Below are positions 53,401 through 61,510 of a stretch of 64,000 bases of DNA, one piece after another (position 1 is the first letter of the stretch; every line of letters begins with the position of its first letter). Origin of the DNA: Setophaga petechia (Eukaryota; Chordata; Aves; Passeriformes; Parulidae); NCBI GenBank assembly GCA_024362935.1, contig JANCRA010000001.1, positions 61,036,930 to 61,100,929 of the forward strand. Reading direction: 5' to 3'. Below the pieces are notes generated by a model, which worked only from the letters and a program-made list of their open reading frames with translations, made no database searches and was not told where the DNA came from. The translations under genes were made by a program, and so were the position numbers.

Positions 53401-56400
53401 CCCAGCTTACATCACAGAAATTCATTTGCTAAAATGGCTTTCTTGTAGTATCTGGTGTGTTCTGAAAGGAAAAATATAGCTCTGGCGTTTCCCTTCTCTA
53501 ATCATGTTACTGAAATACATAAAAAGCCCTTTAGAGATTAATGTGATCTGGTTGTGCAGATTTGATAGAGTTCTTACCACCTAGAAGCTTCACTAAAAAA
53601 TCCACATAACAAAGGAGAATGACAGTTCTCCATAAATCCAGTTTGATATCTGAAACCTCCACAACAAAAAAAAAAGCATCTATCACTAAGAAGCAACAAG
53701 AAAAAAAATATTATTTTCACAGTATTTCAGATAATCATTTCAAAGATAAAAACCTGTTTCATACAGAAATATTGGAATGTCATCCTAGCCATTCCTTCAG
53801 TTTTCATCATTAAATGCATTTACCATATTCATAACACATCAAATGTGTGTCCATGGATTACAGCACCCAACAATTTAAAGCTTCAAACTTTTGCTCTAAA
53901 ATAATCAAATTCCATGCATCATCTTCCCTCGAGTGTGGAAGTGCAGCTGACATAGGCAGTGCCTCCCTGGCACCAAAGCCAGCTGGTGAATTTACCCCAG
54001 CTCTGCATTCCCCAGTCACATTCTGCACCCTGGCTGTGAAGCCCTTGCTCTGTTGGGCTGGACCTGGATGTGCAGATGGGCTGGCACAGCACAATCAGCT
54101 TTTCTCCTCCAGTCTGCACCCCTGCTGCCCCTGGGTGATTTCCCTGGCCTGACTGGATGCAGGGACTGGTGCCCCAGGCTCCACCCTCCTCGAGGACTAA
54201 ATATCCCAAATATCTCTGTTCTCCCTCTCACCTGGGAGTTCATTGTTCACAGAAACTGCCCGAGGCCCCCTCCCCTCCACAGCAGCCCAAACCCAGCTGT
54301 GAGCAGAGATTCCTCTGGGCAGCCTGCAGGGACTTCTCCTTTCCAGCCTCTGATCCATCACTAGAGGGTTTCCACACCCTCTGATCCGGCAGCCACTCTT
54401 AACATTTCTCTACCTCATTTCTACTTCTTTTCATTCTGCTGCTAGCCTGACTTCTCTCTGCTCACCTTTGCTTCTCACTCTGCAGTGGCCTGGCTGTTCT
54501 TTTAGCTCCTCCTTGCAGAGCCTGTCTCACTCCCCTCCAGTTTGCACTGAGGTGCCTCATCAGGCTCCATCTGTGACTGAGCACCTTCTCCCTCTTCACA
54601 CCAACGGCACCTGCAATCCCTTTGTCCAGAGTTTAGCACAAGGATGTCAGTTCTGACAATTCTAATCCAGGCAGTTCATTTCTGATGCTCTAAATGAATC
54701 ATTACAGATGAAATTTGGAAACCAAGCTGCTGGTTCAGAGGAAAGCTATTACTGCTTCTGAGCAGAGCAAACAAGGAACTTAATACAAAAAATCAGATTT
54801 TTCTCCCAGAGATGATGTTATCTGTGACTCTTGAGGAAGATCTTTTGAAATGTTAATAAACTGTATGGGATTAAGGTGTCTTGAAGACACCAGTGTCCCC
54901 ATGAATTCCTGCAGTAAACAATAACAGAGAAAGGAAATGATACTAGGAATAAAGATGCTGAGTGAAGTCCAGCCTCAAAGGGATCAGAGAGGAGGCATAA
55001 AGGTGCTGATTTAAAAGGGAAGCTGAAACATTTAGCTTATCTAGGTAAACATATTATGGCTATCTTAAAATTATTTTTATAATAGCAGAACCATATTTAG
55101 CTAATGCTCCACAAAAGGAACTAATTAAGCTGCATTTAAAGTATTTTATTTATAATCTATAATGGTCTATTTCCAGGAGATTAGACTAATGAGGCAAGTA
55201 CGTAATTTTTGAAGTTTTTTTTAAGAATTTGCATAAATTGGCATGGCTACAGAAACTTAACACTTCCTTGGAAGATCTAGACTGCTCTGTGTTGCTAATA
55301 AGTTAGAGGAGATATGGGAGGTGAGGGCGGCAAGCAAGCCTTTACCACACATTGCTGATAAAACAGGTAGGTCAGTTTTATTTTTACAATTCCAGGGCTA
55401 CAATCTATCAAAGGTCTGCACAGACAAAAAGCTGAGTCAACTTGCAGGGAGAAATGGAAATAAAATTTTTCCTTTCACCTTACTTACATTGCTGCTCTTC
55501 AGCTCTACTTACATTGCTGCTCTTCAGCTCTTGAATCTGGTGGGATTTTTTTAATCACAGCACACATCCCATTGCTCACTTACTAAACCAAACTCTAACC
55601 TGGACTCTTGATATTACAAATAGAACAAAAAATACCAGCTGAAAGAAACGAACTCAGAGCATTGCCTGGGAGAAAAAGGACAGCAAACCTTCAGGGCACT
55701 GGTTCAGGTCCCACACTGACACCTGCTCAGAAGGGCAGAACCAGCTCTGCTGCACAGAGGGGCTCTGGGCCGTGCCCTGTTCTGTGCTGCTCCCTCATTT
55801 CTGGGGCAAACCCTTGGGACTGATGCATGTGCTTACATGGGTGAGGAGACTGAGGCACAGGGAGCAGAAAGTCTGGGTAAAACCCCCTCTGCCCATTTCT
55901 GATATTCCAGGCCAGTATCTCCCTTCCTGAGGAAAGGCTCAGAGAAGGAATTTGAGCCATTCTAACTCCCTGTCAGCACACACCTGGTGTTCAAAGCTGT
56001 CTCCAGCCCACAGCACCTGCTCACAGAGCTGTGCTTCTGCTCTGGTTGTTAAAGCTGTGTAAACCTCAGAAGAAGATGAACAATATGCCAAAAGATACAT
56101 GAAAGCAAATTAATTAAATTGACTAACCTAGCCTGCTAAGTCTGGTTTGCACTGCAAATGTCTGGCTGCTATTAGAAGACGTATTTGTAAATTACCCACG
56201 CAATTTTTCCCCAATATAATCTTCCTTTCCAATGCCTACTTTAAAGAACTCCAATTCTTTTTTAATTAAAATTCAGTAAAACCAAACAGACCCACTTAAA
56301 GCTTGTCAATACTATTCCTCCTTTCAGGCAGCACAGTTTTACACAACAGAGATACATCAGGTGTCGTCAGACAGAAATCTCCAATCAAGGTAATTTGTTT

Positions 56401-57829
56401 AAAGATCACAGCCATTTATTTAGAGGCCTTGTTTAATCACAGAGCAGTTTCAGCAGCTATAAAACACTGGCTAAGTTCTAAACTGGAGTAAAACACCTTT
56501 AAAGAAATATGGCTTAATGAAATTAACAGTTTCACCAAACACTCTTGCAGCAGAAATGAAACAAAAACACCCATTTGGTGAGACAGAATTATATATATGT
56601 ATTTTTAATTACTATTTTTTAATAGTTGAAAATTATTCACTGAAATCAGGACTGATCTTCCCCTAAAAATCAGTGACTCCCATACTGCCTACTATGGAGG
56701 ATCTGGAATTTCTTCTGAACTACTTTCAGGTGCCAGTGCACATTCACTGAGTCTCTGCTGGTAAAAAACTTAACAAAATAAAGCCATTTTGAGGAAAAAA
56801 CAGTTCCCACTCATCCAATCACACCTTTTGCTACATTTGCTGTAATTTTTGCAAACTCCTATTGCTCACATCAAGAGTGAACATTTGGATTAATTTTGGC
56901 TGGGGCTTGTACAGAGCAAAGTGCTGCAGAATCCTCACACGCTGGTTTTGGAAAGTTTTAAATGTTTTCTATTTTAAATTTACCACTGTAAAACTGTCAC
57001 AAAAACCCTGCCAAGATCACAGTAACAGAAAGTACAGCTGGTATGCCTAGATCTGGTGTGTAGGGAGTTTGTTAAATTTGCAAGAATCCTATCATTTCAT
57101 TGCATTATTTTCTAATTCTCTAGCAAAGCTTTTCTGCAATGTTCAGTCTAAGAAAAAAGTTTAATCTCTTAAATGCCTGACAATCTTCCAGAACTCTTCT
57201 GCTAAAGCTTTCATTCAGAACTTTATTGAAAAGAGAAGCTGAGTAAACGAGAACAGAACTGTGAGTGCTTTGAGGCATTTCCCCAGTATTTCTGTGTTTA
57301 TCCACATCTTCCATGAGACATAAATCAGTGGTAAAAGTGCAGCTACCTGGTGCTATTGGCCAAATGAACAGGCTCTAACTTTTGATATTACCAGTGAGAA
57401 ATCTTTCTCACATCCTTTTTTATTTTGTTGCTGAAAAAAATAAAAAACAAATGTCAAGGAGTCATTAAAACTTGTCAGGCTGGCAAGGTATCACAGGAGG
57501 AGAGAGAAAACATGCTGTGAGCAGCACAGTCTGTTTCTCACAGTCAGAAATGAGGGTCAGTTGGAGGGAAAAGAACTGTAAGCTCCAAGGAAAGATCTAG
57601 ATGGAACTAAGTCAGGCATTTTATCATTTTTACCCTTCTCTCTGCATGCTTTGAGCTTTGGGGGAATGGAGGGGACAGGCAGAAGTGTTTGAAAATGCTG
57701 GTTCAGAGTCAATTTAATCAACTTCACAGTTCCTGAGACTTAAAGCACTCGCAGGTACCAGTTTCAGCTGGATTGATGCTATGAGCCCAAACTGACAAAA
57801 GCCCTGGTGCTGGAACAAGCAGGTCACAT
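50432..57829. other. Unique non-coding DNA, 7.4 kb
   Basis: No gene recognised. It is GC-richer at 50.4-50.8 and 53.9-54.6 kb and AT-rich elsewhere. It contains A12 at 51,419-51,430, a perfect 25-bp duplication at 55,481-55,530 and a 62-bp exon-like segment at 56,328-56,389. A pyrimidine-rich stretch around 54.38-54.60 kb contains several acceptor-like sites but no coding frame I recognise. Confidence 0.45.
55481..55530 (+). repeat. Perfect 25-bp tandem duplication
   Basis: The 25-bp unit starting TACTTACATTGCTGCTCTTC occurs twice without mismatch (55,481-55,505 and 55,506-55,530). Perfect identity suggests a recent event. Confidence 0.95.
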
Positions 57830-58620
57830 CACGTCACCCTCAGCGGGATGCCAAATGTCAACCCCATCCCTGGAGGCCAGAAGGAACACGTGAGCACAGC
57901 GCACACACAGAATTGCCCTTCCTGCTCTCTGGGAGTCAGTTCAGCCCCCCGGCTCAGCCCCAGACACCACAGGCGGAGCCGCCCCGCACAGCCCCGAGCT
58001 GCAGAGCGCTGCTGGGCTCAGCTGAGACAGAGAGAGAGAGGCAAAGATAGAGAGACCCCCCCGCCCGCTGCCTTGCTGAGCCCGCCCCGCCCTGCTCTCC
58101 TTTGCCCAACCCTCGCGCAGCTGCTCCTCCTTGCCCCAGGAGCTGGAGATTTCTGGCGCCTTCCAAAGCCAGATCTCCACCGCTGCAGCCTGACATTCAC
58201 CCTTTTAAGGAAAGGCAAAGAAAAGGAATCACTTTTCCTCTCCCATCTTTCTGGCTTAGACCTTTCCTTAGACCAAAGAGAGGTGGAGACCCTCGTGTAG
58301 AGCAGCACGATCACCCCGATGAGTGAGAGTTGTTTGGGCAGCTGATTTCACAGCTTATTTAACCACGGATAGATCCGAGTCATTCTCCTAACACAACAAT
58401 CCGGGGCCCGAAAAAAGCCTGGAGTGAGCAGAGCAATGACACAAACACCGATCGGGGAGCACAGCCCAAATCCTGCCCACGGGAGCTGTGGGGGCACCTG
58501 AGGGCTCCCTGACCTGGGAGCCATTCCAGGGCGGCCATTCCAGCTCCAGCTGCAGCGTGTGCCAGAGCGCCTCACGCTGCGGATGGCCTGGGAACAGCGG
58601 GGGCGGGCACATGGGGAAAT
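57830..58620. promoter_or_regulatory. CpG-enriched region beside the satellite, possible promoter
   Basis: Two CpG-rich cores (about 57,945-58,190 and 58,385-58,610) lie within 790 bp. The first holds CCCGCCCCGCCC, a double GC box of the Sp1 type, and an (AG) run at about 58,029-58,041. The second holds CAGCGGGGGCGGGC. Open frames on both strands have no recognisable product. The region ends about 900 bp before the satellite array, so if it is a promoter it marks a gene or lncRNA right at the edge of heterochromatin. Confidence 0.35.
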
Positions 58621-59528
58621 AGGGGATTATTGATAACTCTGCTTCAGAGACAGAGGAAATAATAATGCTGCTTTCTTCCAGCTGCCCACTAAGACAGCTG
58701 AGTTCATAAACAAAAACTTCATAATCTGACTGTAAAAGATTTTACTTCCTCAGGCAACACAGGGCTATGAAAGTGTCTAAAATGGACTTTTCTCTGTGTA
58801 ATCAATAAAGCTTTCACAGAGATTGGTTCTGTTCCAAAGACTTTTTCAGCTGCTTGCACAGGACTCCCAAACACCAAAAAAGCCTTTTATCAATTTCTAT
58901 TTTATAACTTTCTCCTATTTCTTTATAATCCCTCCTCAAAGTACACAGAATGTAATGGCAAAATATTTATTTAAATCATAATCTAAAAAAAAAAAAAAAA
59001 TCAACTCATCATTTCTAACTGAGATTGTCACTATGTGCAACTTTATTTCTAGTGACAGAAAAAGTATTTGTATTTTATAGTCTTCTCCATGATATCTGCA
59101 TTTGAAAATATGTCCAGGCTCAGAACCTCATAAGTGCCACTGAGTGGGTATTGGCTTTACATGGACTGCCACCAAAAACGGGAAGTTGAAATGGTTAACA
59201 TCAACAAAATCAGGATATTCACCTTCTTATCAAAACAGATCAATTTACAAGGATTTCTTCTTTTCTCTTTATAATAAAATGTTACATGCACTGTAATCAC
59301 GAGGCAGAACTTTGACTGGACACACCACACCTAAAATTGTAAAACTTTAATTTGGGCTTTAGTGTACAGCACTTCTGCAATCAGTTCAGATGGAAATGCA
59401 TTAGCCCTTCTCCCACAGCAGTGTGCACCCTCTCAGCACTGACCACAGGCTCTGGCACAAGCAATTCAGGAACCAGAAATTTCCAATAAATAATCAGAAT
59501 TTCTCTGTATGTATTTCAGAAAAACTCG
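58621..59528. other. AT-rich spacer between CpG region and satellite
   Basis: Unique AT-rich DNA with a run of 16 A at 58,985-59,000. No satellite monomer or transposon could be recognised in it. It ends where satellite sequence begins, at about 59,529, without a visible target-site duplication or mobile element at the boundary. Confidence 0.5.
58985..59000 (+). repeat. Poly(A) tract, 16 A
   Basis: Sixteen consecutive A residues in an AT-rich context. No evidence of a retrocopy. Confidence 0.9.
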
Positions 59529-61025
59529 CCTGACTTTCCGCATTGCGCAGAATGCCTCCCACACCCAAGCTGGCACACGTACCAACACGGGCTTGTTAGA
59601 GAGTGCCAAGTGCCTCCTACAATCTGCCATCAAGATGCAGGGCTGGTTAGGTCTGTTTGCCAGGGAAAAGGGGTGGCGATTTTCTTATGGGACCTGTGGC
59701 CCTGAGGGCCCGCTGGGTAATGAAATTCCGCATTGCGCAGGATTGCTCCCAGAGGCAAACAGGCACCAGTGCAAATTCAGGCTAGTTTAAGGGCGCCAAG
59801 CAGGTCCTGCAATCTGCCATCATGAACCTGCCCTGGTCCCTTTTGTTTGCCAGGGAAAAGAGGTGCTGTTTGTGTGCGGGTACCTGTAGGTTGGAGTGGC
59901 CGGCTGGCTCCTGAAATTCCGCATTGCGCAGAATGCCTCCCAGACCCAAGCTGGCACCCATGGCAAGTCGGGCATGTTTGATAGTGCCAAGTGGGTCCTA
60001 CAATCTGCCATCAAGATGCAGGCCTAGTTAGTTTTGTTTGCCAGGGAAAAGGGGTGGTGTTAGTGTTTGGGGACCTGTGGCTCTGAGGGGCCGTCTGGCT
60101 CCTGAAATTCCATACTGAGAAGGATAGCTCCCAGAGGCAAACTGTCACCAGTGCAAATTCAGGCTAGTTTCAGAGTGGATAGTGGGTCCTGCAATCTGCC
60201 ATCATGCACCTGCCCTGGTCCCTTTTGTTTCACATGTAAAATGCTTGTAGTTTTTGTGGGGGTACCTGTAGGCTGGAGTAATCGGCTGGCTCCTGAAATT
60301 CCACATTACGCAGAATGCCTCCCAGACCAAAGCTGGCACACGTGCAAACTCGGGTTTGTTTGACAGTGCAAAGTTCCTCCTAAAATCTCCTACAAAATGC
60401 TGCGCTGGTAAGGTTCATATAACAAGGAAAAGGGGTGGTGTTTGTGTTTGGGTACCTTTGGCCGTGAGGGGCCGGCTGGCTCCTGAAATTCCGCATTGCG
60501 CAGGATTGCTCCCACTGGCAAACAGGCACCAGTGCAAATTCAGGCTAGTTGAAGAGTGCCAAGTGGGTCCTGCAGTCTGCCATCATGAACCGGACTTCAT
60601 CCATTTGGTTTCCCACAGAAAAGGGCTCCTGTTTTTGTGCGGGTAGCTGTAGCCTGGAGTGGCCGGCTGGCTTCTGAAATTCCGCATTGTGAAGAATGCC
60701 TCCCAGACCCAAGCTGGCCCCCGTGGCAAGTCGGGCTGGTTTGATACTGCCAAGCGACTCCTAAAATCTACCATCAAGATGCTGGGCCGGTTAGGTCTGT
60801 TTACCAGGGAAAAGGGGTGGTGTTTGTGTTAGCGTACCTGTGGCCCTGAGGGGCCAGCTGGCTCCTGAAATTCCGCATTGCGCAGGATTGCTCCCAGAGG
60901 CAAATTGGCACCAGCGCAAATTCAGGCTAGTTTAAGAGTGCCAGCAGGTCCTACAATCTGCCATCATGAACCGGCCCTGGTCCCTTTTTTTTGCCAGGGA
61001 AAATGGTTGTTGTTTGTGTGTGAGT
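59529..61025 (-). repeat. Satellite left arm, inverted and diverged
   Basis: Eight monomers in the orientation opposite to the right arm. Their core order is B, A, B, A, B, A, B, A from left to right. Spacing between cores is 190, 191, 191, 191, 190, 191 and 191 bp. Substitutions are frequent: the core at 60,108 is decayed (TTCCATACTGAGAAGGA), and the monomer near 60,360-60,430 has many changes. The greater divergence fits an old array edge that no longer exchanges sequence with the main array. The first monomer starts abruptly after unique DNA, with CCTGACTTTCCGC matching the CCTGAAATTCCGC of complete monomers. Confidence 0.92.
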
Positions 61026-61036
61026 CTACAAGTACC
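61026..61036. other. Strand-switch junction in the satellite
   Basis: Left of here the sequence reads as the reverse strand of the monomer (GCCAGGGAAAA...GTTTGTGTG). Right of here it reads as the forward strand (AGCCGGCCACTCCAGG...CGCACACAAAC). The 11-bp segment CTACAAGTACC cannot be assigned cleanly to either arm. The two arms meet within the same part of the B monomer tail, so they form a large inverted repeat with a centre of only a few tens of bases. Confidence 0.85.
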
Positions 61037-61510
61037 AGCCGGCCACTCCAGGCAACAGCTACCCGCACACAAACACCACCCCTTTTCCCTCGCAAACAGA
61101 ACTAACCAGCCCTGCATCTTGATGGCAGATTGTAGGACCCACTTGGCACTATCAAACCAGGCCGACTTCCACGGGTGCCAGCTTGGGTCTGGAAGGCATT
61201 CTGCGCAATGCAGAATTTCAGGAGGCAGCCGGTTCCTCAGAGCAAAAGGAGACAGAAGACATACCCCACTTCTTTTCCCTGGCAAAGAAAACTTACCAGC
61301 CCTGCATCTTGATGGTAGATTTTGGGAAGCCCTTGGCAGTATCAAACCTGCCTGAGTTGCCACGGGTGCCAGCTTGGGTCTGGAAGGCATTCTGCGCAAT
61401 GCGGAATTTCAGGAGCCAGCTGGCTCCTCAGGGACGCAGGTACCCAAACAGCAACACCACCCCTTTTCCCTGGCAAAGAAAACTTACCAGCCCTGCATCT
61501 TGATGGCAGA
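61037..61510 (+). repeat. Right-arm start: hybrid B/A monomers
   Basis: The arm opens with a B-type tail (GGCCACTCC, then ACCCGCACACAAACA) that changes to A type at CACCACCCCTTTT. The next two monomers (cores at 61,201 and 61,392) have a B-type left half (GCCAGCTTGGGTCTGGAAGG) and an A-type tail (TCAG...ACCAGCCCTGCATCTTG). They also share GGAAGGCATT where other B monomers have GGGAGGCATT, and AAAGAAAACTTACC in the tail. The first is one base short at the GACTTCCACGGG step. Regular alternation begins only after this block. Confidence 0.85.

Noticed and set aside
57860..57885. CR1-like CCATCCCTGGAGG
   Set aside because: A short chance match; the flanks do not continue as CR1.
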